NCBI GenBank assembly: GCA_045863555.1
Contig: BTUU01000011.1
Span: 124,001-188,000, forward strand
Reading direction: 5' to 3'
Length of the DNA: 64,000 bases
Source of the DNA: JACRLV01 sp045863555
Lineage (GTDB): Bacteria > Planctomycetota > Phycisphaerae > UBA1845 > Fen-1342
This document shows positions 32,590 through 42,469 of this stretch, piece by piece. Within the stretch, counting starts at the first letter, position 1. The number at the start of each line of letters is the position of its first letter. A model generated the notes under the pieces. It ran no database searches and was not told where the DNA came from. It saw only the letters and a program-made list of their open reading frames with translations. Made by a program: the position numbers and the translations under genes.

Positions 32590-35556
32590 ATGACGGCGTC
32601 AACCAGCCAGCCCGCCGACTCAGCGTGTCCCGGACCCGCGCAGCTTGAGGAGATCGCCCGCGAGCGGGTTGTGCCGCCGGAGTGGGTAGCTCACGTCCGC
32701 GAATGCGGCGCTTGTCGCGCCCAGCTCGACGAAATCCGCGAGAATCAGCGATTTCTGGCTGATGCCGGCGAAATGCTGCGCCGCGCCGCAAGCGCCCGAA
32801 CCGGTTCGTCCGCCGCGAATCCCGCCGACCGGCGAATGAAGCCGTCGATCCCCGGATTCGAGCTGTTTGAGGAGATCAGCCGCGGCGGGCAGGGCGTCGT
32901 GTTTCGCGGAGTGCAGATCGCCACCAAGCGACCCACGGCCATCAAGATGCTGCTCTCCGGCGAATTCGCCACGCCGCGGCAACGGCTGCGCTTCGAACGC
33001 GAGGTCGAGATCGCGGCCCGGCTGCGGCATCCCAGCATCGTCACCGTGTTCGAATCCGGCGAGACGTCCGCGGGACATCCGTACGTCGCGATGGAGTTCG
33101 TCCAGGGTGCCGCGCTCGATACATTCGTCGCCGATACGCTTCCGCCGCCGCGCCAGCGGACCCGGGCCGACATCGACGCCATTGCACGACTCATGGCCGC
33201 GATCGCGTCGGCGGTCGGCACGGCGCACACCAGCGGCGTGATTCACCGCGACCTGAAGCCCTCCAACATCCTCATTGACGCCGCGGGCGTTCCGCGCGTG
33301 CTCGATTTCGGCCTGGCGCGAACGGCCGTGCTGGAGGTCGACACGACGCGCACGCAGGAATTCGTCGGCACGCCGGCCTACGCCGCACCGGAGCAATTCA
33401 GCAGCGCCGCCCTGGTGGACGTACGGACCGACGTCTACGCGCTGGGCGTGATCCTCTACGGGCTGCTCGCGGGCGAGTTGCCCTATCCCGCCAGTTCGAC
33501 CTTCGCCGAAGTCGCCCGGCACGTTGTTTCAACCGAAGCGCCCTCCATCTCAAAGGTCGTCCCGCGCGTTTCCGCCGATCTCGCGACGATCATCGGCAAG
33601 TGCCTCGCGAAGGAGCCCGCCAGGCGCTATGCCAGTGCCGCGGCCCTCGCCGCCGACCTGGATCACTATCTCCGCAATGAAGCGATCGACGCCCGCCGCG
33701 ACAGCGCCTGGTACATGCTCAAGAAAGCCGCGCTTCAGAATCGCCGGCTGCTGGCCGCGGCCGCGATCGTACTCGCGGTCCTCGGCGTTAACGGCTACCT
33801 GCTGCTTCAACAGATGCTCGACGCCCGCGCGGCACGTGTCGCGGCCGAGCACGAGCAGCTCCGCGCGGATGTCGAGGCGGTCCGCTCCGAGGGGATCGCG
33901 CACATCCTGCACGCCATCGTGCCGCCGGGCGACTGGTTGAACGCCGCCGCCGCCAACCCGGTCGGGCGCGCGGTGTTCGAGAGCCTGCATCGCTTTCAGT
34001 CCCAGGTGGAGTACGGCGCCTACGCCGCCCGCCCCGACCTCGAATTGACGATCCGATCGACGCTCGCGGGCGTCTACGTGAACACCCCCAACCTGCTCGG
34101 CGCAGGCGAGATCGCCGTACGGCAGGCCCTGACCAGCCGGATCAAGGCATTCGGTCCCGAGCACGTTGAAACTGCTCAGGGCTATCACGAACTGGCGGAG
34201 ATGCTCGTCGTTCGAAAGCGACTGCCCGAGGCGGAATCAGCGGCGCGAAGCGCGCTGGACATCCGCATCAGGCGGCTTGGAGCGCAAAACCCGGTTGTCG
34301 CGCGCAGCTGGGAGCAACTCGCGCGAATCATGGTCGAGATGCGAGACTCGGCAAGGGCCCTCGAGTTTGCCGGGCGCGCCCTGGCGATCCTCGATGCCTC
34401 GAAGACTCCCGGTCGCGATCGAGTGGCGGCGCTCCGCACCCTCGCTGAAGCCCGATTGCTCGGCAACCAGACCGACGCCGCCCGCGAACCGGCGGATGCG
34501 GCCCTTCGCCTCGCCGTCGCCGAACTGGCCGACGACGATCCGGTGCTGGCCTCCTGCCTCGATCTTGCCGCCCGGATGCGCGAGGCCTCGCCGGCGGCCG
34601 GGGCCGGCGGCGTCCTGCTCAGCCCATCCGACCTCCGCACGCTGTGCCTGCAACTTCAGCGACCGGATTCGGCAACCAGATTCTCCGATTCGCTCGCGGC
34701 GCTGCTCGAGGTCCGCAGGGCGGTTCTGCCGGAGCGCCATCCGGCGATTCGCCGCGGCCTGACCGCAATCGCAAGCCAGAGCTACGTCGAGGGCATTCGC
34801 GCGTTGGACGCGGAGCGGTTTTCCGAAGGCCGCGCGCTGATTCGATCGGCCACGCGCGTCTTGAAAGAGTCCATTCCGCTGCTGGAGGCGGACCTCGGCC
34901 CCGACAGCATCGCGATCGCCAACGTCTGCGAGACGATCGCCCATTATTCGGCCTATACCGGCCGTTTTCACGACGCCGTCGACTTTGTCGAACGCTCCCG
35001 ACGGATCTGGTTATCCCAGCCTCCAGCCACACGCGATGAATTCACGAATGCGATCGCCGCACGCTGGAGCGGCTGGTTCTTCTGCCTGGCCGGAGACTGG
35101 CCGGCCGCCGAGCGGATCTCGCGCGAGGCCGTCGACCGGCTGCTCCGGTTTCTGCCCCCGGAGCACCACGCCGTGGCCATGGCCCGAAGCCAGATCGCCT
35201 GGAGCATGATGGAAATGGGGCTGACGACGGAGGCGCTCGACACCGCCCGGTCGGCGTACGAAACGGCCCTGCACTCGGCGGCAATCCCCGGCGACCAGCG
35301 CGCCTGGATCGCGTGCATCTGGGGACGCGTGCTGATCGCCAACGGCGAGGCGGGCGAAGGCGCGGCCACCATTGACGACGCCGCGCGGTTTTTCTGGTCG
35401 CAGAGAGCGATCTACCCGCTCCAGCCATTCCTCCGCGCGGCGCGGGAGGGACTCGTGCGAACCGGCGACGTTCAGTCGCTCGCTGATTTTGACTGCCGGT
35501 GGAGTGACACCCTGGCGCTCCCCGCCGACGACGCTGCGGCCTCGCTTCCGAAGTGA
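32590..35556 (+). CDS. Membrane Ser/Thr protein kinase with zinc-finger N-terminus and TPR-like C-terminus
   Basis: A 988-aa Hanks-type kinase. The N-terminus carries H35-x3-C39-x2-C42, the signature of zinc-binding anti-sigma (ZAS) domains. Kinase: SRGGQGVVFRG loop, Lys119, HRDLKPSN (Asp221), DFG at 239-241, APE at 266-268. A transmembrane helix spans ~386-406. The external ~580 residues contain TPR-like helical repeats. Placed after the ECF sigma gene, it probably binds or phosphorylates that factor. ATG 32590 gives the intact zinc motif. Confidence 0.93.
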   Translation: MTASTSQPADSACPGPAQLEEIARERVVPPEWVAHVRECGACRAQLDEIRENQRFLADAGEMLRRAASARTGSSAANPADRRMKPSIPGFELFEEISRGGQGVVFRGVQIATKRPTAIKMLLSGEFATPRQRLRFEREVEIAARLRHPSIVTVFESGETSAGHPYVAMEFVQGAALDTFVADTLPPPRQRTRADIDAIARLMAAIASAVGTAHTSGVIHRDLKPSNILIDAAGVPRVLDFGLARTAVLEVDTTRTQEFVGTPAYAAPEQFSSAALVDVRTDVYALGVILYGLLAGELPYPASSTFAEVARHVVSTEAPSISKVVPRVSADLATIIGKCLAKEPARRYASAAALAADLDHYLRNEAIDARRDSAWYMLKKAALQNRRLLAAAAIVLAVLGVNGYLLLQQMLDARAARVAAEHEQLRADVEAVRSEGIAHILHAIVPPGDWLNAAAANPVGRAVFESLHRFQSQVEYGAYAARPDLELTIRSTLAGVYVNTPNLLGAGEIAVRQALTSRIKAFGPEHVETAQGYHELAEMLVVRKRLPEAESAARSALDIRIRRLGAQNPVVARSWEQLARIMVEMRDSARALEFAGRALAILDASKTPGRDRVAALRTLAEARLLGNQTDAAREPADAALRLAVAELADDDPVLASCLDLAARMREASPAAGAGGVLLSPSDLRTLCLQLQRPDSATRFSDSLAALLEVRRAVLPERHPAIRRGLTAIASQSYVEGIRALDAERFSEGRALIRSATRVLKESIPLLEADLGPDSIAIANVCETIAHYSAYTGRFHDAVDFVERSRRIWLSQPPATRDEFTNAIAARWSGWFFCLAGDWPAAERISREAVDRLLRFLPPEHHAVAMARSQIAWSMMEMGLTTEALDTARSAYETALHSAAIPGDQRAWIACIWGRVLIANGEAGEGAATIDDAARFFWSQRAIYPLQPFLRAAREGLVRTGDVQSLADFDCRWSDTLALPADDAAASLPK

Positions 35557-35732
35557 CGAAGCCGTCCCGCTCACGTCGGCGGAATCCCCCGGGGGGCGTG
35601 CGGCCGGATTCCCCGACCGGAACTGGCGGCACAACCTGTACGTCTTCCGGAATTGCTCGAAACCACGCGTCCGGATACCGTTTTCTGCGTCGCCCGGGCG
35701 TCTGAGCGACCCGGCCCGACGGAGGAAGCGCC

Positions 35733-36713
35733 ATGTTCCGGTTCGACAGCAACCCACCCACCCGTCGTACTGTGCTTCAGACGGCCGCCGCGGTCGCCGC
35801 GGGCGCGATTTTGACGCCACCTGTCGCAATAGCCCAGGCCGCGGGCCAGCCGCAGGCGGCCGGCGGCGGCACGGGCGAGAAACCGATCTTCAGAATCTCA
35901 TTGGCGGAGTGGTCGCTGCATAAGGCTCTATTCGCCGGCGAAATGACGAATCTCGACTTTCCCGCGAAGGCGCGGAACGAGTTCGGCATCGACGCGATCG
36001 AGTACGTCAACGCATTCTTCAAGGAAGAGGTCAAGAGCCAGGATTACCTCAAGGACCTGAAGAAGCGCTGCGACGACCTCGGCGTGAAGAGCCTGCTGAT
36101 CATGTGCGACGGCGAGGGAGCCCTCGGCGACGCCGACGATGCCAAGCGCAAGCAGGCGGTCGAGAACCACTTCAAATGGGCGGATGCGGCGAAATTCCTC
36201 GGCGGTCACTCGATCCGCGTAAACGCCCAGAGCAGCGGCACGCCCGAGGAGCAGACGCGCCTCGCGGCCGACGGCCTCCGGCGGCTGACCGAGTACTGCG
36301 CGAAGCTCGACCTGAACTGCATCGTCGAGAACCACGGCGGCCTGTCGTCGAACGGCGCGTGGCTGGCAGGCGTGATGAAAAAAGTTGACCATCCGCGCTG
36401 CGGCACGCTGCCCGATTTCGGGAATTTCAACCTCGGCGACGGCAAGCAGTACGACCGATATCAGGGCGTTCGCGAACTCATGCCCTTCGCGAAGGCGGTC
36501 AGCGCCAAGTCGCATGATTTCAACGAGGCCGGCGACGAAATTCACACGGATTATCAGAAAATGCTGCGGATCGTCGTGGATGCCGGTTATTCTGGGCACG
36601 TCGGCATCGAGTACGAGGGTGCGAAGGCGTCCGAGGCCGACGGCATCCGGGCGACGAAGAAACTGCTCGAGCGGGTGCGGGATGCGATCGCGGGAGCGAA
36701 AGCGAAGCGCTGA
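35733..36713 (+). CDS. Tat-exported sugar isomerase/epimerase-like TIM-barrel protein
   Basis: A 326-aa protein. The N-terminus is a twin-arginine signal (TRRTVLQTAAAVAAGA, with Arg-Arg near residue 11). The mature part is an AP endonuclease/xylose-isomerase-like TIM barrel: ISLAEWSLH, ARNEFGIDAIEYVN, CIVENHGGLSSNG, GTLPDFGNFNLGDG and HVGIEYEG, with the Glu, Asp and His positions expected for metal binding. Planctomycetes have many such exported sugar-phosphate isomerase-like proteins; the substrate is unknown. CGGAGG lies eight bases before the ATG. Confidence 0.9.
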   Translation: MFRFDSNPPTRRTVLQTAAAVAAGAILTPPVAIAQAAGQPQAAGGGTGEKPIFRISLAEWSLHKALFAGEMTNLDFPAKARNEFGIDAIEYVNAFFKEEVKSQDYLKDLKKRCDDLGVKSLLIMCDGEGALGDADDAKRKQAVENHFKWADAAKFLGGHSIRVNAQSSGTPEEQTRLAADGLRRLTEYCAKLDLNCIVENHGGLSSNGAWLAGVMKKVDHPRCGTLPDFGNFNLGDGKQYDRYQGVRELMPFAKAVSAKSHDFNEAGDEIHTDYQKMLRIVVDAGYSGHVGIEYEGAKASEADGIRATKKLLERVRDAIAGAKAKR

Positions 36714-36735
36714 TCGCGCGTGAACGGGGATTTTC

Positions 36736-38136
36736 ATGGGCAGCGAAGCTGAGATTCGCATGTCTGCGCCGGCGGAGGTCTACCGACGGCGGCGGGCGAG
36801 GCTCGCGCGGCGGCTCGCGCGGCCGCTCGTGGTCTTTTCGGGCCATGCGCAGCCGCGGAACTACGCGGCGAATACGTTCCCATTCCGACCCGGCAGCCAT
36901 TTCACGTACTACGGCGGGCCGCCGATCGAGAACGCGGCCCTGGTGATCGAGCCGGGGTCGGACGGGTCGAGCGGGTGCGGCCTGTATCGCCCGCCGACGA
37001 CGCCGGACGACGTCGTGTGGATGGGCCCCGGATTCTCGGACGCAGCGCTCGCGGCCGCGTCGGGCGTGCCGCAGGGCGCCATTCGTGACTCCGATGGGCT
37101 CGGCGCGGCGGTCGGGGGGCGGGGCGCAGCGGCGGTGCTGCCGCTGTGTCTGGAGACGCGGGCCTGGGCGGCGAAACTCGGCCTGGTGGAGATCAGCGTC
37201 GAAGAGAAGCTCGCGATCATCGATCAGCGGCTCTACAAGGATGAACACGAGCTCGCCGCGATGCGTGTGGCGGCGGAGATCGGCATCGAAGCCCACCGCG
37301 ACGCGCTGCTGGTCGTGCAGGCCGGCCTGCGCGAGGCGGATATCGTCGCGGAATACCAGGCGGTCGCGGCCGCGAACCAGAGCCAGATGTCGTTCAATCC
37401 GATCGCGACCGTTCGCGGCGAGATTCTGCACTGCCTCGGCTACGGGAACATGCTGGAAGATGGTGATCTGTTCCTGCTCGACGCGGGCGTCGAGGAGCCG
37501 ACGGGCTACGCGACCGACATCACGCGTGTCGTCCCGGTGAGCGGACAATGGACGGCGATCCAGCGTCATCTGTACAACACCGTCGAGCGGGCGAATCGCC
37601 AGGCCTGCGCCGCGTGCGTTTCGGGGGCGCGGTTCCGGGATGTGCACGATCTCGCGGCGCGGGTGATCTGCGAAGGACTCGTCGCGGCGGAACTGCTCAC
37701 GGGCAGGGCGGATGAACTCGCGGCGCGCAAGGCGCATACGCTCTTCTTCACCCACGGGCTGGGGCACCTGATCGGCCTCGACGTGCACGACATGGAAGAT
37801 TTCGGCGATCTCGCCGGTTATGCACCCGGGCGCGAGCGGCGGCCGGCCTTTGGCGACAAGTTCCTGCGGCTCGACCGCGACCTGGCGCCGGGCCTGTGCC
37901 TGACGATCGAGCCTGGGATCTACCTCGTTCCGGGCATCTGGCAACTCGACGCGATGGTCGCGCCGCTGCGGGACGTCGTGAACCGGCCGAAGATCGACGC
38001 GCTGCTCCGCGACGGATTCGGCGGCATCCGCGTCGAGCACACGCTCTGCGTGACGGAAGGCGAACCCGAGATCCTGACGGCGGCGCTGCCCACGGCGGCG
38101 GATGAAGTCGCGGCGCTCGTCGGCGGGGCGACCTGA
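36736..38136 (+). CDS. pepP: Xaa-Pro aminopeptidase (aminopeptidase P family)
   Basis: Cytoplasmic metallopeptidase that removes N-terminal residues before proline. 466 aa. The AMP_N domain opens with YRRRRARLARRL and FTYYGGPP. The C-terminal pita-bread domain has the metal ligands: Asp in LLDAGVE and Asp in YATDITR, His in FFTHGLGHLIGL, Glu in TIEPGIY and Glu in IRVEHTL. The substrate-facing HDMED is also present. It begins 22 bp after the isomerase-like gene, so the two are likely cotranscribed. Confidence 0.94.
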   Translation: MGSEAEIRMSAPAEVYRRRRARLARRLARPLVVFSGHAQPRNYAANTFPFRPGSHFTYYGGPPIENAALVIEPGSDGSSGCGLYRPPTTPDDVVWMGPGFSDAALAAASGVPQGAIRDSDGLGAAVGGRGAAAVLPLCLETRAWAAKLGLVEISVEEKLAIIDQRLYKDEHELAAMRVAAEIGIEAHRDALLVVQAGLREADIVAEYQAVAAANQSQMSFNPIATVRGEILHCLGYGNMLEDGDLFLLDAGVEEPTGYATDITRVVPVSGQWTAIQRHLYNTVERANRQACAACVSGARFRDVHDLAARVICEGLVAAELLTGRADELAARKAHTLFFTHGLGHLIGLDVHDMEDFGDLAGYAPGRERRPAFGDKFLRLDRDLAPGLCLTIEPGIYLVPGIWQLDAMVAPLRDVVNRPKIDALLRDGFGGIRVEHTLCVTEGEPEILTAALPTAADEVAALVGGAT

Positions 38137-38226
38137 CGAAATTCGTGAATTCGGGCCGTTCGATTGGACGTCGCGGTGAAGAACCGCGCGCGAACCGGTT
38201 CGGGCCATTTGCTGAAGGGGTGACAT

Positions 38227-39504
38227 GTGACGGCACGGCTGATCTGCGCGCTGCTGGCGGCGTCGACGCTCGTTTCCGCGTCGTTCGGACAGGACACGCT
38301 TTCGAATCCGGTCGGGCAATACGTCGACTATGTCGAAGACTCCGGCACGTGGCCGGGCCCGGCCGATGGGCCGGCGAGCGTGTACACGCATTCGGTGCAC
38401 GTGCCCGAGGCACTGTGGATCCGGCTGTTTTTCTCCGCGGGCGACCTGCCCGCCGGCAGCACGATCCGCATGACCTCGCTGCTCGACGGCGAAGTGCAGG
38501 AGCTCGATGCGGCCGGGCTCGCGATGTGGAGTCAGTCATCCGCGTACTTCAACGGCGACCAGGTCGAGCTGGAGCTCATCGCGGCGCCCGGCTCGACGGG
38601 AAATCGGGTCGCGATCAGCCGGCTGGAGGTCGAGTTCGCGCACCGCGTGCTGGAGGCCGGGGGGGCCGCCGGGCCGCGCGGTTCGAACGGCATCTGCGGC
38701 ATCTGCGGTGCCGATGATCGCGTCCAGACGAATGAGCAATGGTCGTGCCGGCTGATGTCCGTCGGGTGCACGGCGTCCGTTTTCACGGCGAACAGCTGCC
38801 TCGTCTCGGCGGGGCACTGCATCACGTCGAACCTGGTGGCCCAGTTCAATGTGCCGAACTCGAACGCGAGCTGCGGGACGGTAAATCCGCCTATCGCCGA
38901 TCAGTTTCCGATCACGTCCACGCAGCAGATCAACGGAGGCGTGGGAAATGACTGGGCGGTGCTGCGGACGGGGACGAATTCCCTGGGCCAGCGGCCGTTC
39001 CAGCGGTACGGCAAGCTGCGCCGGATCGCGCCGTCGATCGCGGGCGTGAGCAATGCGATCGGCATGTGGGGTTACGGCCTGGATACCACGTGCGTCCGCA
39101 GCCAGACCCAGCAGGTCTCGGGCGGGCCGATCACGCTGGTGACCGGTTCGACCTACGAATTCACGGCGGACGTGCGTGGCGGGAATTCGGGCTCGGGGCT
39201 GATGAAGGACGGTCGCATCATCGGCGTCGTGACGCACTGCCGCACCGGCTGTCCGAATATCGCGACGCGCATCGACCTGCCCGCGTTCGCGACCGCACGC
39301 GGGGCGCTGTGCCCGTCGTGCGTCGCGGATGTGAACGGAGACGGGATCGTCGACCTCGGCGACCTCTCGCTGCTGCTCAGCCTCTTCGGTTTCTCGCATC
39401 CCGATCCGGCCTTCAACCCGGCGGGGGATCTCGACGCGGACAACTCGATCGACGTGAGCGACCTTTCGCTGTTGCTGAGCCAGTACGGTCGCAGCTGCAA
39501 CTGA
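38227..39504 (+). CDS. Secreted trypsin-like serine protease with dockerin-like tail
   Basis: A 425-aa exported protein. Signal peptide ~1-20. Residues 20-150 form a beta-rich N-domain (DGEVQELDAAG, YFNGDQVELELIA), an arrangement seen in lysyl-endopeptidase-like proteases. The trypsin-like triad is His197 (SAGHC), Asp242 (GNDWAVL) and Ser321 (GGNSGSGL); several Cys suggest disulfides. The tail repeats a double EF-hand (DVNGDGIVDLGDLSLLLSLF, DLDADNSIDVSDLSLLLSQY) and ends in Cys-Asn. GTG 38227 is preceded by AAGGGG. Convergent with the pilus operon, 22 bp away. Confidence 0.92.
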   Translation: MTARLICALLAASTLVSASFGQDTLSNPVGQYVDYVEDSGTWPGPADGPASVYTHSVHVPEALWIRLFFSAGDLPAGSTIRMTSLLDGEVQELDAAGLAMWSQSSAYFNGDQVELELIAAPGSTGNRVAISRLEVEFAHRVLEAGGAAGPRGSNGICGICGADDRVQTNEQWSCRLMSVGCTASVFTANSCLVSAGHCITSNLVAQFNVPNSNASCGTVNPPIADQFPITSTQQINGGVGNDWAVLRTGTNSLGQRPFQRYGKLRRIAPSIAGVSNAIGMWGYGLDTTCVRSQTQQVSGGPITLVTGSTYEFTADVRGGNSGSGLMKDGRIIGVVTHCRTGCPNIATRIDLPAFATARGALCPSCVADVNGDGIVDLGDLSLLLSLFGFSHPDPAFNPAGDLDADNSIDVSDLSLLLSQYGRSCN

Positions 39505-39526
39505 CCGGCGCGCATCGACGGATCGG

Positions 39527-40114
39527 TTACCGCGGGGCGTGAGCGTCGCCGGGCGGACGAACTCCGCCCGCGCGCGGGACTTCGAGCTGGAGTTCGCCGT
39601 CGGGGCCGCTGAGGACGATGTAGTCGCGCCGGATCTCCAGGATGGTCATCTCGTCGATGCTGTCGCCGAGCGTATAGGGGCGGCCGTCAATCAGCGCGAT
39701 GCTGCGCTTGCCGAGCACGACGCCCCCGAGGCGGTGGCGCGATTCGAAGGACGGACGCTCGGCCGGCGAGAGATCGCCTGCCTGCGGCGCAGCCGGAGAT
39801 GCCGCTCCCGAGTGCTGAGTGGCCGCGGCCGCCAGGTGAGGTGCGGCAGCGCCGGGTTCGCGCCTGAACGGGTCTCGTCGCTCTGAAGTCGGGTTCGACA
39901 ATTCACCGTAACTCTGCTCCTGAAACAGAAACCGCTCCAGCAGCTCGCGGTCGGGCGGGTCGACGATGCGCGCGGCCGTCGCAGTGGTGACGTGCTGCGC
40001 GGCGTCGGCGGTCTGCACCGGCCCGGACGCCGTGAGCATGTCGATGGTCCAGGCGACGGTTGTGATGACGAACACGCCGGCGAGAAGCCTCGACTTGTTG
40101 ATTCGAGCGCGCAT
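39527..40114 (-). CDS. PilP-like pilus/secretion protein
   Basis: A 195-aa protein with an N-terminal membrane anchor (LLAGVFVITTVAWTIDML). The C-terminal ~60 residues, HRLGGVVLGKRSIALIDGRPYTLGDSIDEMTILEIRRDYIVLSG, match the small beta domain shared by PilP and GspC-like proteins, which bridges inner-membrane components to the secretin. It starts three bases after the PilO-like stop and closes the operon. No PilQ/GspD secretin gene follows here. Confidence 0.8.
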   Translation of the reverse strand: MRARINKSRLLAGVFVITTVAWTIDMLTASGPVQTADAAQHVTTATAARIVDPPDRELLERFLFQEQSYGELSNPTSERRDPFRREPGAAAPHLAAAATQHSGAASPAAPQAGDLSPAERPSFESRHRLGGVVLGKRSIALIDGRPYTLGDSIDEMTILEIRRDYIVLSGPDGELQLEVPRAGGVRPPGDAHAPR

Positions 40115-40117
40115 CCG

Positions 40118-40717
40118 CTATCGACCTCCGGCTGAAGCGGGGCCGGCCGCCACGCTGGGGGCGACAGGCTCGGGGAGCAGGCTGAGCCGAACGGTGAACG
40201 TCAGCGTACAGACGCCTTCGGGGCTCCCGCCGGCAGTGATCGCGACGTCGATCAGCCGCTGACAGTCGTTTTCGCGGCGCAGGAGGTCGAGAAAGTGGAC
40301 AAACCCGGCGAATCCCCCGCGCGCGCTGACGCGCACATCGCATTGCTGGCCCTGCGTGGATTTCTGCGGCGGCGCGGGCTGCAACTGGATGATCTCGATG
40401 GCCGATTCCTCCGCGCACGCGGCGAGGCGGGCGAGGTACGGTGAAAGTCCGTCGGCCGCGAGCATGCGGGCGGAACGGCGGACGAGGGAGTCCCGGAAGC
40501 GGTCCAGGCCGGCCTCCGCCTTGCGGCGCGCCGTCTCGATGCGCGCCGTTTCGTTCTGCGCGGCGACGATTTCACCCTGAATCCGGTGGCATTCGGCCCG
40601 GTTGCGCATCGCCGGCGCTGCGATCGCGAAGCAACCGCCGAGCAGCAGCACGGCCAGCGCACCGGCGCCCACGAGATCGACGTCGAAAATCGTCATCGGC
40701 CGGCGGGCGACGATCAT
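40118..40717 (-). CDS. pilO: PilO-like pilus assembly protein
   Basis: A 199-aa bitopic protein. A membrane helix (~12-36) is followed by a coiled coil (ECHRIQGEIVAAQNETARIETARRKAEAG) and a ferredoxin-like C-domain with FVHFLDLLRRENDCQRLIDV. Fold and gene order match PilO, which pairs with PilN in the inner-membrane alignment complex. It overlaps pilN by four bases. Confidence 0.8.
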   Translation of the reverse strand: MIVARRPMTIFDVDLVGAGALAVLLLGGCFAIAAPAMRNRAECHRIQGEIVAAQNETARIETARRKAEAGLDRFRDSLVRRSARMLAADGLSPYLARLAACAEESAIEIIQLQPAPPQKSTQGQQCDVRVSARGGFAGFVHFLDLLRRENDCQRLIDVAITAGGSPEGVCTLTFTVRLSLLPEPVAPSVAAGPASAGGR

Positions 40718-41340
40718 GACGCGGCCTCCACCTGGCGGCAGTCGACGCGAAACCGCACGGCGCTGACGCCGTCGCGGGTTTCCCGCGTCGCCTGCATCAA
40801 TTCGACGTTCTCGAACGATTCCAGCCGCTCGACGTGGTCAATGAACGAGCGCAGGGTCTGGTGATCGGGGGCGACGCCGTGCAGCTCCAGCCGCATCATC
40901 GCCGGCGGTCGGGGCGCCGGCGCGGCGGGCTGCGTGCTCGCCGCCGGCACGGTTGCCGCGGGCGGCGGTTCGGCGATCGCCGTGGCGCGCAGGTCGGTCA
41001 GGTAAACGCCGTCCGGGAGCGAATCGACGATTGCTTCGAGGCGCTCGGGCAGGCGCAGCGTGCTGTGGACGGCGAGCAGGCGTCGCGCGGAGTCGAGGTA
41101 GCCGTTGCGCTGCCGGATGACCAGCGTATGGGCGCGCTCGGCGTCGGCCTGGCGAGCCTGGGCCGTGGCCAGCGTCGCGGCCAGGCGGTCGCGCGTGTCA
41201 TCCGCCGCGATCGCCCAGGCGTACGCCAGGCACATCCCCGCGGCCGCGACCGCGCAGGCGCAGCACCAGCCCAGCCGGCGGCGGGTGCGGCGGCGGACAT
41301 CGCGACACTGCTGCGGCAGCAGGTTGATGGACGATTTCAT
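40714..41340 (-). CDS. pilN: PilN-like pilus assembly protein
   Basis: A 208-aa bitopic protein. It opens with the family marker KSSINLLP, whose equivalent in PilN binds PilM. One membrane helix (~24-46), a coiled coil and a C-terminal domain with LPDGVYLTDLRA and HGVAPDHQTLRSFIDHVERLESF follow. The stop of pilM overlaps its ATG by one base. Confidence 0.85.
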   Translation of the reverse strand: MKSSINLLPQQCRDVRRRTRRRLGWCCACAVAAAGMCLAYAWAIAADDTRDRLAATLATAQARQADAERAHTLVIRQRNGYLDSARRLLAVHSTLRLPERLEAIVDSLPDGVYLTDLRATAIAEPPPAATVPAASTQPAAPAPRPPAMMRLELHGVAPDHQTLRSFIDHVERLESFENVELMQATRETRDGVSAVRFRVDCRQVEAAS

Positions 41341-42413
41341 CAGGCGCCCTCCAGGTCGAGGAGCGCGGCGCCCGCGGCCAGGAGCGACGACGGCAGGATG
41401 CTGCCCGCGTCGGGGTGCAGGACCGGCGGCGCGGCCAGACGCTGCACCGGTACGCCGACGTGGAGTGCGAGATATTCGTCGAGTCCTGCGAGCGCCGCGC
41501 CGCCGCCGGTGAGCAGCAGCGCCGTGGGGTGCGTCTCGGCATAGTTTTGCACGACGTAGCCGAAGCAGAGTTCGATCTGCCGCACCAGGTCGGTCAGCGA
41601 GTCGCGGATCGACGCGAAGGCGATCGAGGCAACCTCATCGTCCCCGCCGGACGTGATGCCGTTGTCCCGCTTGATGCGCTCGGCCTCGGCGGGCGATGTC
41701 TCAAAGACCTGCGCGAGCGTCCGCGTCCAGTCGTCGCCGCCGACCGAGATCGCCCGGACGTACGTGGGCACTTCGCCGATCATCAGCGTCAGCGTCGAGC
41801 GGCGCAGGCCGATGTCGAGCACGGCCCAGAGATCCCGTTTGGCCGGCGAGATCTGGCGCACGCCCAGTCGCGCCAGCGCGCTTGGCGCACCGTCGATGCG
41901 CTTCAGCCAGAGTTGTGAAGCAGTGAGCCGGTCGAACCACTGCTGTGCCTGGGCGCGCAGGATCGAGACGGCCATGACGTTGTGCTGGTGACCGACAGGC
42001 AGACGCCAGTACCGGACTTCGAGGTCGTCGGGCTCGCATCGGCGTTCCCGGGCGACTTCCCACTTGATCGCGGCGATGATCCGCGACTCCGGCTGCTGGA
42101 GGACGCCGTCCGCGATACGCAGGGTCTGGTAACGGACGTCCGGTGGCGACAGGACCAGCGAAACCTCGCTTCCTCGAAACGCGGCCTGGCCGACAAGCCG
42201 GTCGAGACGCGGAAGGGCGGCGGCCAGCACGCTCGCGGGAGGATCCTCTCCGGTCGGAGCGACCGGGGCCCCAGCCGTCGGATATCGGATCTCCAGCGTG
42301 TCGACGACCCGCATGGCGCCTCGCACCGCCGTGAGCTGACAGGCGCGCACGCCGGTCGAGCCGGCATCGAACGCGATGGCGCTGCTCCGTGCGGGTGCGA
42401 GAAGTGACAGCAT
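41340..42413 (-). CDS. pilM: PilM-like actin-fold pilus assembly ATPase
   Basis: A 357-aa cytoplasmic protein of the PilM/FtsA family. It starts with the phosphate-1 motif IAFDAGSTGVRACQL, later has a second motif AVLDIGLRRSTLTLMIG and the adenosine-side LLLTGGGAALAGL. PilM recruits the assembly ATPase to PilN. Gene order PilB-PilC-PilM-PilN-PilO-PilP is as in type IV pilus loci. Confidence 0.9.
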   Translation of the reverse strand: MLSLLAPARSSAIAFDAGSTGVRACQLTAVRGAMRVVDTLEIRYPTAGAPVAPTGEDPPASVLAAALPRLDRLVGQAAFRGSEVSLVLSPPDVRYQTLRIADGVLQQPESRIIAAIKWEVARERRCEPDDLEVRYWRLPVGHQHNVMAVSILRAQAQQWFDRLTASQLWLKRIDGAPSALARLGVRQISPAKRDLWAVLDIGLRRSTLTLMIGEVPTYVRAISVGGDDWTRTLAQVFETSPAEAERIKRDNGITSGGDDEVASIAFASIRDSLTDLVRQIELCFGYVVQNYAETHPTALLLTGGGAALAGLDEYLALHVGVPVQRLAAPPVLHPDAGSILPSSLLAAGAALLDLEGA

Positions 42414-42469
42414 CCCAGTCCCTCAAGTCGCCGCCGCCGATCGGCCGGGCGAGTTCCGTTCGACGGCGG

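Noticed and set aside
36520..38400. 626-codon antisense open frame over the aminopeptidase gene
   Set aside because: Arg-rich, no domain; the forward frame has the intact metal ligands.
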